Positions 29,759-40,056 of a DNA stretch of 64,000 nucleotides are shown here, in pieces; position 1 is the stretch's first letter; each line of letters begins with the position of its first letter. The position numbers and the translations under genes are program-made. Source of the stretch: Inhella proteolytica (GTDB lineage Bacteria > Pseudomonadota > Gammaproteobacteria > Burkholderiales > Burkholderiaceae_C); assembly GCF_016093275.1 (NCBI RefSeq), contig NZ_JAEDAK010000003.1, positions 62,001 through 126,000 of the forward strand, written 5' to 3'. The notes below the pieces were generated by a model. That model was not told the DNA's origin. It was given only the letters and a program-made list of their open reading frames with translations, and ran no database searches.

Positions 29759-31022
29759 GCGGCTCGGCTTCGCTTTCCGCCGGGTAGGCGGCACGGCCCT
29801 GCTTGGGCCAGGGGGTTTCGGTTGGTTGCTCGGGCCAGCCGAAGAAGCGCTGCACATCGGCCCGGCGCCGCAACGTGTCCACCATGCCGAGCAGGATCAG
29901 CTCGGTGGTGTAGCCGGGCTCGAACAGCAGGTAGCTGGAGAGCACGGTGCCGCGCGCATCGGCGCCCTGCCCCGTCACCCCCACCGTGCCCAGCAGCGCA
30001 CGCATGGTGGCGGGCAGTTCGTGCTGGTGCAGGCCGGCCAGTTCGTCCAGGCGCCGGCTCGGCGCGATCACCAGCACCTCCAGCGGGCGCAGCGGCGTGG
30101 CTTCGCGCGCCTCCGGCGGCAGCAGGGCCAGGGTCTTGTTGATGCGCTGCAGGCGTTCGATGTCGACCGAAAGCGCATCCAGGAAGATGTTGGACAGCGC
30201 ATGGCCGGCGATCTGCGCCATGCTAGGGTGGCCGGTGGCCGGCAGGCGCAGGTCCGGTGCCTGCCCGGCTTCCTGCATGCGCCCAGCACCGATCACCAGG
30301 ATGCGCTCGGCGCCCAGATGCACGGCCGGCGAGATCGGTGCGTTCTGGCGCATCGAGCCGTCGCCAAACCATTCCTCATGGCCCAGCAACTCCAGCTTCT
30401 GGGCCGGGAAGATGAAGGGAATGGCGCTGGAGGCCATCAGGTGCTTGTGCGTGATCTCGGTGTCCACCGCCATGCGCTGCGAACGCATCCACGGCTCCAC
30501 CGTCTTGGCAGACTGGTAGAAGCTGACGTGGTAGCCGGTGCTGTAGCTGGAGCCGGTGACGGCCAGTGCATGCAGATGCCCTTCGCGCAGCAGCTGCGGC
30601 AGCCGCTCGAAGCGCACGGCGCGCTTGAGCAGTTCACCCAGTGGTTCGTTGTCCAGCAGGCTGCGCGGCTGCGTCTTGCGCCAGCGCTGGATGGCCCAGC
30701 CCAGCGTCATCATGGTGACCCAACGCCCGCCGGTGCGCATCACACCAAAGGGGTCGGCCCGGTAGATCTGCTCGACGTGCAGGCGCGACCACATGCGCAC
30801 CAGTGCGTCAACGGCGAGATCGAAATGGTCGGCCTCGCAGGCCAGGGTGCAGGCATTGATGGCCCCGGCCGAGGTGCCGGCAATCACCTGGAAGGGGTTG
30901 CCCTTCACGCCGGCATCGCGGCGGATCTGCGCGATCGCCTGCAGCACCCCCACCTGGTAGGCGGCGCGCGCGCCGCCGCCGGTGAGGATCAGGCCAGTGG
31001 TGGGCGGGTTCTGGGCAGACAC
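29739..31022 (-). CDS. Patatin-like phospholipase
   Basis: Serine lipid acyl hydrolase with the Ser-Asp dyad of the patatin family, 427 residues. Oxyanion loop TGGGARAAYQVGVLQA (about 14-29), nucleophile Ser51 in GTSAG, catalytic Asp221 in FGDGSMRQ (DG motif). There is no signal peptide, so it acts in the cytoplasm or on the inner leaflet. It is 9 bp downstream of dnaE on the same strand and runs tail-to-tail into msbA. Substrate is unknown. It is a different subfamily from the cyclic-nucleotide-binding patatin at 40057. Confidence 0.88.
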   Translation of the reverse strand: MSAQNPPTTGLILTGGGARAAYQVGVLQAIAQIRRDAGVKGNPFQVIAGTSAGAINACTLACEADHFDLAVDALVRMWSRLHVEQIYRADPFGVMRTGGRWVTMMTLGWAIQRWRKTQPRSLLDNEPLGELLKRAVRFERLPQLLREGHLHALAVTGSSYSTGYHVSFYQSAKTVEPWMRSQRMAVDTEITHKHLMASSAIPFIFPAQKLELLGHEEWFGDGSMRQNAPISPAVHLGAERILVIGAGRMQEAGQAPDLRLPATGHPSMAQIAGHALSNIFLDALSVDIERLQRINKTLALLPPEAREATPLRPLEVLVIAPSRRLDELAGLHQHELPATMRALLGTVGVTGQGADARGTVLSSYLLFEPGYTTELILLGMVDTLRRRADVQRFFGWPEQPTETPWPKQGRAAYPAESEAEPLIPPPG

Positions 31023-31031
31023 CGAGGCAGC

Positions 31032-34000
31032 TTATCGGTACACCAGCTGGGCTGGCAGGCCGATGTGCTGCAACTCCAACAGTGCGGCATCGCTGGGCCA
31101 GTGCAGCGAGGCCGCGCCCAGCTCCACATCCGCCGCCACACCCGGCAGCTGCAGGCTCCAGCGGATGGGCAGGCCACGCTGCACGCGGCCCTCTTCATGC
31201 GCCACGGTCTGCGGCGGGTGGCGCAGTACCCAGGCCTTCAGCGCCGCCACCTGGGCCTCGCTGGGCCGTGGCAGCTCCACGCGCAGCGCCTTGGCGAAAC
31301 GGGCGCGCGCACCGGCCAGGTCCAGCACCTGCTGGGCATTGGCGCGCAGGCCGCCGCTGAAGCGGTCGAAGCGCACATTGGCCTGCACCAGCACCAGGGT
31401 GTCCTCGGTCAGCAGCTCCTTGTGCTGGTCGTAGAGCTCGCCGTTGCAGGCCACCTCCAGCACGCCGCTGCCGTCGTCGAGTTTGAAGATCGCCACGCGA
31501 CCCCGTGCGCCATTGATGACGCGCAGGTCCGAGACGATGCCGGTGATCAGCGTGGGCTCGCGGCTGTCCTCCAGCTCGTTGAGCTGCTTGGGCACCAGGC
31601 GGCGCACCTCGGCGGCGTGCTCATCGAACAGATGGCCGCTCAGGTAGAAGCCGATCGCCGCCTTCTCCAGGCTCAGGCGCTCGCGCACGCCCCAGGGCTT
31701 GGCCTCGAGCAGATCGGGCTCGCTGGCCGGGGCATCCGCGAAGTCGAACAGGCCGCCCTGGGCGGCATTGGCCTCCAGCTGCTCGGCATGCTGGAAGGCC
31801 AGGCCGACGGACTCCAGCACGCGCTCGCGCTCGGTGTGCAGGGTGTCGAAGGCGCCGGCCTTCACCAGGGCCTCGACGACACGCTTGTTCACCGTGCGGC
31901 GGTCCATGCGGGCGCAGAAGTCGAACAGGCTCTTGAAGGGCCCGCCCTCGCGGCGCACGCGCTCGATCACTTCGATGGCACCCGCGCCCGTGCCCTTGAT
32001 GGCCCCCAGGCCGTAGCTGATCAGCTTCTTGCCCAGCGGCACGAACTTCAGCTCGCTGCGGTTCACGCAGGGCGGCTGGAAATCGATGCCGAAGGCCTTG
32101 GCGTCGGCCAACAGGATCTTGAGCTTGTCCGTGTTGTCCGATTCGATCGTCATGTTGGCCGCGAAGAACTCGGCCGTGTAGTGCACCTTGATGTAGCCGG
32201 TGTGGTACGCCAGCAGCGAGTAGGCAGCGGCATGGCTCTTGTTGAAGCCGTAGCCGGCGAACTTCTCCATCAGGTCGAAGACCTCGTCGGCCTTCTCGGT
32301 GCTGATGCTGAGCTTGGCCGCACCGGTGCGGAAGATCTCGCGGTGCTGGGCCATCTCCTCGGCCTTCTTCTTGCCCATGGCACGGCGCAGCAGGTCGGCG
32401 CCGCCCAGGCTGTAGCCGCCCATCAGCTGCGCGGCCTGCATCACCTGCTCCTGGTACACGAAGATGCCGTAGGTCTCGTTCAGCACCTGGCCCAGCAGCT
32501 CGTGCGGGTACTCGATCTTTTCCTTGCCGTTCTTGCGCGCGCAGAAGCTCGGGATGTTCTCCAGCGGGCCCGGGCGGAACATGGCGTTCAGCGCGATCAG
32601 GTCCTCCAGGCGCGTGGGCTTGGCCTCGCGCAGCATCTTCTGCATGCCGCTGGATTCAAACTGGAACACCGCCTCGGTCTTGCCGTCGCTGAAGAGCTTG
32701 TAGGTCTTGGCGTCGTCGATCGGCAGGTTCTCGTAGGCGAAGTCGGGCTTGAGCTTGTCGCAGATGTACTTCTTGGCCAGCTCCAGGATGGTGAGCGTGG
32801 CCAGACCCAGAAAGTCGAACTTCACCAGGCCGATGGCCTCGACGTCGTCCTTGTCGTACTGACTCACCGCCGAGTCGCTGCCGGGCTGCTGGTAGAGCGG
32901 GCAGAAGTCGGTGATCTTGCCCGGAGCGATCAGCACGCCCCCGGCGTGCATGCCGATGTTGCGCACGATGCCCTCGACCTGCGTGGCCAGGCCCAAGAGC
33001 GTGGCCACCTCCTCTTCCGCGGCCTCACGCTGTTCCAGCTCGGGCGCCTCCTGGCGCGCGTAGATGATGCTGGTGTCGGGCTTTTCAGGCACCTTGGCCA
33101 GGGTCACGGTCTTGCCCGGCGGTGCCGGAATGAGCTTGGCGATGCCGTCCACATGCCCGTAGCTCATGCCCAGCACGCGGCCCACGTCGCGCAGCGCCGC
33201 CTTGGCGGCCATGGTGCCGAAGGTGGCGATCTGGCTCACTGCATCGCGGCCGTACTTGTCCTTCACGTAGTCGATCACGCGATCCCGGTTGCCCTGGCAG
33301 AAGTCGATGTCGAAGTCGGGCATCGAGACGCGCTCAGGATTCAGGAAGCGCTCGAACAGCAGGTTGTAGGCCAGCGGGTCCAGGTCGGTGATGGAGAGCG
33401 CGTAGGCCACCAGCGAACCCGCGCCCGAGCCCCGGCCCGGGCCCACCGGGCAGCCATTCGCCTTGGCCCAGGTGATGAAGTCCGCCACGATCAGGAAGTA
33501 GCCCGGGAAGCCCATCTTGATGATAGTGGCCAGCTCGAACTCCAGGCGCTCCACATAGCGCGGGCGCTCGGCCGCGCGCTTGGCCTCGTTCGGGTACAGA
33601 TGCTGCAGCCGGGCCTCGAGGCCCTCGAAGCTGAGCTGGCGGAAGTAGTCCGCCATCGGCATGCGCGTGCCGTCCTCCAGCAGCGGCGTGGGGAAGTCCG
33701 GCAGGCGCGGCTTGCCCAGCACCAGCTCAATCGAGCAGCGCTCGGCAATCGCCAGCGTGTTGGCCAGCGCCACCGGAATGTCGGCAAAGCGCGCCGCCAT
33801 TTCGGCCTGGCTTTTGAAGTGCTGGTCCGGCGTGAAGCGCTTGACGCGCTTGGGGTTGTCCAGGGTCTCGCCCTCAGCAATGCAGACACGTGCCTCGTGG
33901 GCGGTGAATTCCTCCTCCTCCAGGAACTGGATCGGGTGCGTGGCCACCACCGGCAGGCCCAGGCGGCTGGCGAGCAGGCAGCTGGCGCGCAGCAGGCGCT

Positions 34001-34544
34001 CGTTCAGCTGGCCCTGCACGCGCTGCAGTTCGACGTAGAAGCGCCCGGAGAAGGCGGCTGCCAGTTCCTGCGCGATGGCGTCGGCCTTGGCGGTGTCACC
34101 CGCCTGCAGCGGCGCAGCCAGCGGACCGCTGGCAAAGCCCGAGAGGCAGATCAGCCCCCCGTTCAGCTCGGCCAGCCACTCCCGCTTCAGGCAGGCCTGG
34201 TTGCGGATCACATTGCCTACCCAGGCGCGGCTGAGCAGCTCGCACAGGTTCAGGTAGCCCTGGCTGTTCTGCACCAGCAGCAGCACGCGCGCCGGCGCCT
34301 GCGGCGGCGTGCCGGGCAGCTGCGCCCCCTCGGGCTCCAGCCAGCAGTCCGCCCCCAGGATGGGTTTGACGCCCTTCTTGCGCGCGGCCTTGTAGAACTT
34401 GACCGCGCCGAAGAGGTTGGCGAGGTCGGTGATGGCCATGGCCGGCTGGTTGTCCTTGGCAGCGGCCTTGACGGCGTCGTCGATGCGCAAGGTGCCGTCC
34501 ACGACGGCGAATTCGGTGTGGGCGCGGAGATGGCAAAACGTCAT
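31032..34544 (-). CDS. dnaE: DNA polymerase III subunit alpha
   Basis: Catalytic subunit of the replicative polymerase, 1170 residues. The N-terminal PHP domain starts FCHLRAHTEFAVVDGTLRI and continues AITDLANLFGAVKFY. The palm has PDFDIDFCQGNRDRVIDYV with the catalytic Asp pair, preceded by CPVGPGRGSGAGSLVAYAL. The fingers include GFNKSHAAAYSLLAYHTGYIK, and a helix-hairpin-helix and OB fold (VALIVGIVSDLR-like stretch at LITGIVSDLRVING) lie near the end. It is 22 bp after DUF3501 and 9 bp before the patatin, on the same strand. Length and motifs match DnaE1, not the error-prone DnaE2. Confidence 0.97.
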   Translation of the reverse strand: MTFCHLRAHTEFAVVDGTLRIDDAVKAAAKDNQPAMAITDLANLFGAVKFYKAARKKGVKPILGADCWLEPEGAQLPGTPPQAPARVLLLVQNSQGYLNLCELLSRAWVGNVIRNQACLKREWLAELNGGLICLSGFASGPLAAPLQAGDTAKADAIAQELAAAFSGRFYVELQRVQGQLNERLLRASCLLASRLGLPVVATHPIQFLEEEEFTAHEARVCIAEGETLDNPKRVKRFTPDQHFKSQAEMAARFADIPVALANTLAIAERCSIELVLGKPRLPDFPTPLLEDGTRMPMADYFRQLSFEGLEARLQHLYPNEAKRAAERPRYVERLEFELATIIKMGFPGYFLIVADFITWAKANGCPVGPGRGSGAGSLVAYALSITDLDPLAYNLLFERFLNPERVSMPDFDIDFCQGNRDRVIDYVKDKYGRDAVSQIATFGTMAAKAALRDVGRVLGMSYGHVDGIAKLIPAPPGKTVTLAKVPEKPDTSIIYARQEAPELEQREAAEEEVATLLGLATQVEGIVRNIGMHAGGVLIAPGKITDFCPLYQQPGSDSAVSQYDKDDVEAIGLVKFDFLGLATLTILELAKKYICDKLKPDFAYENLPIDDAKTYKLFSDGKTEAVFQFESSGMQKMLREAKPTRLEDLIALNAMFRPGPLENIPSFCARKNGKEKIEYPHELLGQVLNETYGIFVYQEQVMQAAQLMGGYSLGGADLLRRAMGKKKAEEMAQHREIFRTGAAKLSISTEKADEVFDLMEKFAGYGFNKSHAAAYSLLAYHTGYIKVHYTAEFFAANMTIESDNTDKLKILLADAKAFGIDFQPPCVNRSELKFVPLGKKLISYGLGAIKGTGAGAIEVIERVRREGGPFKSLFDFCARMDRRTVNKRVVEALVKAGAFDTLHTERERVLESVGLAFQHAEQLEANAAQGGLFDFADAPASEPDLLEAKPWGVRERLSLEKAAIGFYLSGHLFDEHAAEVRRLVPKQLNELEDSREPTLITGIVSDLRVINGARGRVAIFKLDDGSGVLEVACNGELYDQHKELLTEDTLVLVQANVRFDRFSGGLRANAQQVLDLAGARARFAKALRVELPRPSEAQVAALKAWVLRHPPQTVAHEEGRVQRGLPIRWSLQLPGVAADVELGAASLHWPSDAALLELQHIGLPAQLVYR

Positions 34545-34566
34545 CGCGGCATTGTGCCGCCGGGGT

Positions 34567-35145
34567 TCAGCGCAGGTCGCCCGCCAGGCTGGCCAGGGTC
34601 TCGGCCGGGAGGCTCAGGTGCGCCGGGTAGTTCGTGTGGTCGCAGCCCAGGCGCACGGCAGCGCCGGCAAGAATGGCTTCGCGCTGCGCGGCGCTGAACT
34701 CGAAGCGCAGGAAGTGCACCGAGGAGGTCTTCTCGGGCGTCTCGCGTTCCAGGTCTTCGTCGGCGATGGCGTAGACCCGCGCGTGCCCTTCCACCTCCAC
34801 GAACATCCTGTCCTCCACACCCACCAGCCGCGCCAGCTCGCGCTTGCGCTCGTGCGGGTCGGGGTACTCCAGCAGCATCGTCGCCTTCCAGTTCGTGCCA
34901 TCGGGCACCAGCGGGGCATAGGCGTCGATCTCGGCCTGGATGCCCTCCTCCTCGAAGATCTTTTCGATGCGCAGCATCTCCTGGATCTGGTAGCGGATGG
35001 TGCGTTCGTCCTCGAACTGCAGGTTCATGTGCTCGCCCAGGGGCACGCTGCGCCGGCGGCGGTGCGCAATCAGCTCCGGCCGCAGGGTCTTACGGGCCTT
35101 GCTCCAGGCTTCCAGGCTTTGCAGGGAATCGGCGGTGATGGACAT
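34567..35145 (-). CDS. DUF3501 family protein
   Basis: Soluble protein of 192 residues with no known activity. The start MSITADSLQSLEAWSKARK (ATG at 35145) was chosen over an upstream in-frame ATG because the shorter form begins at the conserved segment and leaves a 4-bp gap from the Fe-S gene. Notable stretches are RRSVPLGEHMNLQFEDERTIRYQIQEMLRIEKI and a C-terminal LGCDHTNYPAHLSL with Cys and His. DUF3501 is repeatedly linked with a GlpC-like Fe-S protein and rubrerythrin, as here, so it is likely part of a redox or peroxide-response module; the exact role is unknown. Confidence 0.8.
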   Translation of the reverse strand: MSITADSLQSLEAWSKARKTLRPELIAHRRRRSVPLGEHMNLQFEDERTIRYQIQEMLRIEKIFEEEGIQAEIDAYAPLVPDGTNWKATMLLEYPDPHERKRELARLVGVEDRMFVEVEGHARVYAIADEDLERETPEKTSSVHFLRFEFSAAQREAILAGAAVRLGCDHTNYPAHLSLPAETLASLAGDLR

Positions 35146-35149
35146 GGGC

Positions 35150-36499
35150 TCACTCCACGCCATAGGCGCGGCGCATCAGGGTCAGCGGGTGGGCCAGGGC
35201 CTTGGCCGGCGTGCCGGCCTGTTGCATGCCCTGGGCAATGTGGTGGCCGGCCAGCGCGCAGTCACTGCTGATGACATCGGGCTCATCTTTGGCCATGGCC
35301 TTGAACACGGGCTTGCCGATCTTCAGTGCGTCCAGGTGGTGCGCCGTTTTCACACCATAGGTACCGGCATGGCCGGAGCAGCGCTCGACGGTGTTGAGCT
35401 GCACGCTGACGCTCTGGCCGATGAGCTTGAACATTTCCTCGGTCTTGCGCCCGATCTTCTGCACCCGGCCGTGGCAGGCGATGTGGTAGCTGACCCGGCC
35501 GAGCGCGGTCTTGAAGTCCAGCTTCAGCAGCCCGTCCTTGTGGCGGGCCATCAGGTACTCGAAGGGGTCCCAGACCGCCGCCTTGACGGCCTGCACCGCC
35601 GCTTCTTCGGGGAACAGATGCGGCAGCTCCTGCTTGAACATCAGCGTGCAGCTGGGGATGGCCGAGAGGATGGCGTAGCCCTCGGCCGCATAGCGGGCCA
35701 GCACAGGGATGTTCTTGTCCTTGTGCTTCTCGACGGACTCCAGATCGCCGAGCTCGAACTTGGGCATGCCGCAGCAGGCCTCCTTCTCGACGATGACGTA
35801 GGGGATGTCGTTGTGCGCCAGGATCTTCAGCAGATCGTGGCCGATGCCGGGCTCGTTGTAGTTCACATAGCAGGTGGAAAAGATCGCCACCTTGCCCGGC
35901 GTGCGCTCGCCGTTGGTGCAGACCTGGGCGGGCGATTTCGCGGCGCCCCAGCGAAAGCGTTGCGTGGCCAATTCGGGCATCCAGGCCTCGGGGTGCACGC
36001 CAAGAAGTCCGTCCATGGCCTTGCGCGCCAGGCCAGTGCGGTTCACGGCGTTGACCGTCTGCACCACGATGGGAATGCCGGCGAAACTGCCATGCACATC
36101 GGTGCTAGCCAGGAAGCGCGCCCCGGCCCCCACCTCGCCCCGCTTGAACTGGATCGCCTTGGCGCGCAGCATGGTGTGCGGGAAGTCGAGGTTCCAGGCG
36201 TGCGGCGGCACGTAGGGGCATTTGGTCAGGTAGCAGAGGTCGCAGAGGTAGCACTGGTCGACGACCTTCCAGTAGTCCGTGCGCTTGACCTCGTGCAGTT
36301 CGCCGTCGCTGGTCGCGTCCACCAGGTCAAAAAGGGTCGGGAAGCTCTGGCACAAGCTCACACAGCGGCGGCAGCCGTGGCAGATGTCGAAGATCCGCCC
36401 CATCTCGTCCAGGCAGGCCTGCTCGTCGTAGAAGGCCGGGTTCTTCCAGTCCACCGGGTGGCGGGTCGGGGCTTCCAGATTGCCTTCGCGCTTGTCCAT
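35150..36499 (-). CDS. GlpC-like (Fe-S)-binding oxidoreductase with CCG domains
   Basis: Protein of 449 residues. The ATG at 36499 has an ideal AAGGAGG upstream. Two 4Fe-4S ferredoxin motifs appear near the N-terminus (CHGCRRCVSLC and CYLCDLCYLTKCP). Two cysteine-rich CCG-type domains follow, with EKEACCGMPKFELGD and ERCSGHAGTYGVK, as in GlpC and heterodisulfide-reductase-like subunits that bind non-cubane clusters or heme. No transmembrane helix is evident. It is encoded between rubrerythrin and DUF3501 and probably passes electrons to rubrerythrin or a quinone-linked partner; this is inference from context. Confidence 0.85.
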   Translation of the reverse strand: MDKREGNLEAPTRHPVDWKNPAFYDEQACLDEMGRIFDICHGCRRCVSLCQSFPTLFDLVDATSDGELHEVKRTDYWKVVDQCYLCDLCYLTKCPYVPPHAWNLDFPHTMLRAKAIQFKRGEVGAGARFLASTDVHGSFAGIPIVVQTVNAVNRTGLARKAMDGLLGVHPEAWMPELATQRFRWGAAKSPAQVCTNGERTPGKVAIFSTCYVNYNEPGIGHDLLKILAHNDIPYVIVEKEACCGMPKFELGDLESVEKHKDKNIPVLARYAAEGYAILSAIPSCTLMFKQELPHLFPEEAAVQAVKAAVWDPFEYLMARHKDGLLKLDFKTALGRVSYHIACHGRVQKIGRKTEEMFKLIGQSVSVQLNTVERCSGHAGTYGVKTAHHLDALKIGKPVFKAMAKDEPDVISSDCALAGHHIAQGMQQAGTPAKALAHPLTLMRRAYGVE

Positions 36500-36556
36500 G
36501 CCGCCTCCTTGCAAAAGCGGCGCCCGCAGGCGCCGCACTCCGATCAGCTCGCATCT

Positions 36557-36976
36557 TCAGTCGACCAGTTGCTCCAGCGCCTTGGCGTAGCGGTTCGCGT
36601 GCGAACGCTCGGCCTTGGCCAAGGTCTCGAACCAGTCGGCAATCTCGTCAAAGCCCTCGTCGCGCGCCGTCTTGGCCATGCCCGGGTACATGTCGGTGTA
36701 CTCATGGGTCTCGCCGGCAATGGCCGCGGCCAGGTTCTGGCGCGTGTTGCCGATCGGCAGCCCGGTGGCCGGGTCGCCCACCTGCTCCAAAAACTCCAGG
36801 TGCCCGTGCGCGTGGCCGGTTTCGCCTTCGGCGGTGGAGCGGAACAGCGCCGCCACATCGTTCTGCCCTTCCACATCGGCCTTGTTGGCGAAGTAGAGGT
36901 AGCGCCGGTTGGCCTGCGATTCACCGGCGAACGCGTCCTTCAGGTTCTGCTCGGTCTTCGATCCTTTGAGTCCCAT
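36557..36976 (-). CDS. Rubrerythrin (diiron domain only)
   Basis: Ferritin-like diiron protein of 139 residues. Iron ligands appear in two helix pairs: Glu19 in [12 protein letters not shown], Glu52-His55 in [11 protein letters not shown], then [13 protein letters not shown] and a final ExxH in AERSHANRY. The C-terminal rubredoxin domain of classical rubrerythrins is missing, so an external electron donor is needed; the adjacent Fe-S protein is a plausible candidate. The family reduces hydrogen peroxide. It is the first gene of the minus-strand run reaching to dnaE. Confidence 0.9.
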   Translation of the reverse strand: MGLKGSKTEQNLKDAFAGESQANRRYLYFANKADVEGQNDVAALFRSTAEGETGHAHGHLEFLEQVGDPATGLPIGNTRQNLAAAIAGETHEYTDMYPGMAKTARDEGFDEIADWFETLAKAERSHANRYAKALEQLVD

Positions 36977-37145
36977 GTCTGTCTCTCCAAGGTGAACGGA
37001 AGAACCGCCAGATGGCGGAGCGCGATGACGCTACCCCAATCGCCGCACGGCCACCAATAAGGGTTCGCAATAGTTCGGATAGGAGGCCGCTATGCGCGCG
37101 GCAGGCCCGCGCCGGGGGCTGTGCTACAGTCTTGGCCTCTTCTGT

Positions 37146-37221
<76 letters not shown>

Positions 37222-37230
37222 CAAGTTCAA

Positions 37231-37270
37231 AGCAAAAGGGCCTGGTCATCGACCAGGCCCTTTTGCTTTT
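37231..37270. terminator. Strong bidirectional terminator after tRNA-Ala
   Basis: AGCAAAAGGGCCTGGTC (37231-37247), loop ATC, then its exact complement through 37267 form a 17-bp stem with A/T-rich ends, followed by TTT. It separates the tRNA from the convergent acetyltransferase gene and can serve both. Confidence 0.85.
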
Positions 37271-37778
37271 CAGCCGCTTTGCAGAACGCAGTAGCGGGCG
37301 TCGGGGCCGTAGCCAGCCAAGCCCCTTTGCATCTCGCCTTCTTGCGGTTCCAGCACCCGGTAGCCCAGGCGCTGCCAGAAAGGCAGCGAGCCCTGCACGG
37401 CCACCAGGGCGGAGACCTGCAGGCCCCACAGCCGCTGGGCTTCGGCCCATGCGTGCCGCACCAAGCGCGGGCCCAGGGCCTGGCCCTGGCACAGCGGTGA
37501 AACCGCCAGATCGTGCAGGTACAGGCAGTCGGGCGAGAGCGCCGGCTCGAATTCACCGTGCAGCGGGGTGATCTTGCCGAACCGGCTCGGGTAGCCCACG
37601 AGGTAGGCCGCCAGTTCGCCCGGACGCGCCGTGTCGTCGACGCACCAGGCGGTCTGCGGGCTCTGGCGCAGCCGGGCGGCGAATACCGCCTCGGTTTCGT
37701 TGAAGCCGGGGCCGTAGCAGGCCAGCTGCACGCGCAGCAGCGCGGGCAGGTCGGCCGGCCGCAGCGCCCGGATCGGGC

Positions 37779-37782
<4 letters not shown>
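37270..37782 (-). CDS. GNAT-family N-acetyltransferase
   Basis: About 170 residues from a TTG at 37782 that overlaps the aroG stop (TTGA); no ATG fits before the conserved part. The GNAT acetyl-CoA region is seen in YLHDLAVSPLCQGQALGPRLVRHA (beta4 to the P-loop-like segment), with ALVAVQGSLPFWQRLGYRVLE as the C-terminal conserved block. The acceptor is unknown. The frame stays open far upstream through aroG, but that part is an out-of-frame shadow. Translational coupling to aroG is implied by the overlap. Confidence 0.75.
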
Positions 37783-38906
<1,124 letters not shown>

Positions 38907-38956
38907 GGGGGCTGCAAGAGAGAATCCGGCCGATTGTTGCCCAGGCCTTCCCTCTG

Positions 38957-39994
38957 ATGTCGCTGATCCCCTACGCCCTCGCCCGCCCCGCCCTGTTCGC
39001 TCTGGACCCGGAGCACGCCCACGAACTGACCCTGGCGAACCTGGAGCGCTTCCAGCGCACGCCGCTGGAATGCAGCTGGGCACAGCCGCGCGTGGAAGAC
39101 CCGGTGAGCCTGGCCGGCCTGCGCTTCCCGAACCGCGTGGGCCTGGCCGCCGGCCTGGACAAGAACGGCCGTGCCATCGACGGCCTGGGGGCCATGGGCT
39201 TCGGTTTCATCGAGGTCGGCACCGTCACCCCCAAGGGCCAGCCGGGCAACCCCAAGCCGCGCATGTTCCGCCTGCCCGAGCACAAGGCCCTCATCAACCG
39301 CCTCGGCTTCAACAACGAAGGCCTGGAGAGCTTTCTGGCCAACGTGCAGCGCAGCACGCGCTTCCGTGCCAAGGGCGGCATCCTGGGTCTGAACATCGGC
39401 AAGAACGCCGCCACGGCGATCGAGGACGCGGCGAGCGACTACCTCAAGGGGCTGGAGGGCGTGTACCCGCATGCCGACTACGTCACCGTCAACATCTCCA
39501 GCCCCAACACCGCGAACCTGCGCAGCCTTCAGAGCGACGCAGCGCTGAAGGCCCTGCTGGATGCCCTGATGACCAAGCGCGAGGAGCTGGCACGTCGCCT
39601 GGGCCGCAAGGTGCCGCTGTTCGTCAAGATCGCCCCCGATCTGGAGGACAGCCAGGTGCAGGTGATCGCCCAGACTCTGAAGGACTGCGGCGTGGACGGC
39701 GTCATCGCCACCAACACCACGCTGGCGCGCGACGCCGTGGCCGGCCACCGCCATGCCGCCGAGGCCGGCGGGCTTTCCGGTGCGCCGGTGCTGGCGGCCA
39801 GCAACCGCGTCATCGCCCAGCTGCGCGCGGCGCTGGGCGCGGGCTACCCCATCATCGGCGTGGGCGGAGTGCTGAGCGGGGCGGACGCCCAGAGCAAGCG
39901 CGCCGCCGGCGCCGATCTGGTGCAGATCTACACCGGGCTGATCTACAAGGGTTCCGCCTTGGTGCGCGAGGCGGCGCTGGCATTGCGGGGCTGA
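38957..39994 (+). CDS. pyrD: Dihydroorotate dehydrogenase (quinone)
   Basis: Class 2, membrane-associated flavoenzyme of pyrimidine synthesis passing electrons to quinone. 345 residues with the class-2 N-terminal helix region ([21 protein letters not shown]), FMN/orotate sites [15 protein letters not shown] and [14 protein letters not shown] (catalytic Ser in NISSPNT), [20 protein letters not shown], and C-terminal [21 protein letters not shown]. It is divergent from aroG across 50 bp. Confidence 0.97.
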   Translation: MSLIPYALARPALFALDPEHAHELTLANLERFQRTPLECSWAQPRVEDPVSLAGLRFPNRVGLAAGLDKNGRAIDGLGAMGFGFIEVGTVTPKGQPGNPKPRMFRLPEHKALINRLGFNNEGLESFLANVQRSTRFRAKGGILGLNIGKNAATAIEDAASDYLKGLEGVYPHADYVTVNISSPNTANLRSLQSDAALKALLDALMTKREELARRLGRKVPLFVKIAPDLEDSQVQVIAQTLKDCGVDGVIATNTTLARDAVAGHRHAAEAGGLSGAPVLAASNRVIAQLRAALGAGYPIIGVGGVLSGADAQSKRAAGADLVQIYTGLIYKGSALVREAALALRG

Positions 39995-40056
39995 GGGTGC
40001 GCCCTGGGGCGCGGCGGCTGAAATCTGTGTCACCGTAGCGGCTCCAGGCCGCCACG

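Noticed and set aside
29643-34697. 1684-codon open frame on the plus strand
   Set aside because: It lies antisense to dnaE and the patatin, has no recognisable domains and is rich in His/Gln/Leu from the reverse complement of codon bias; a GC-driven shadow.
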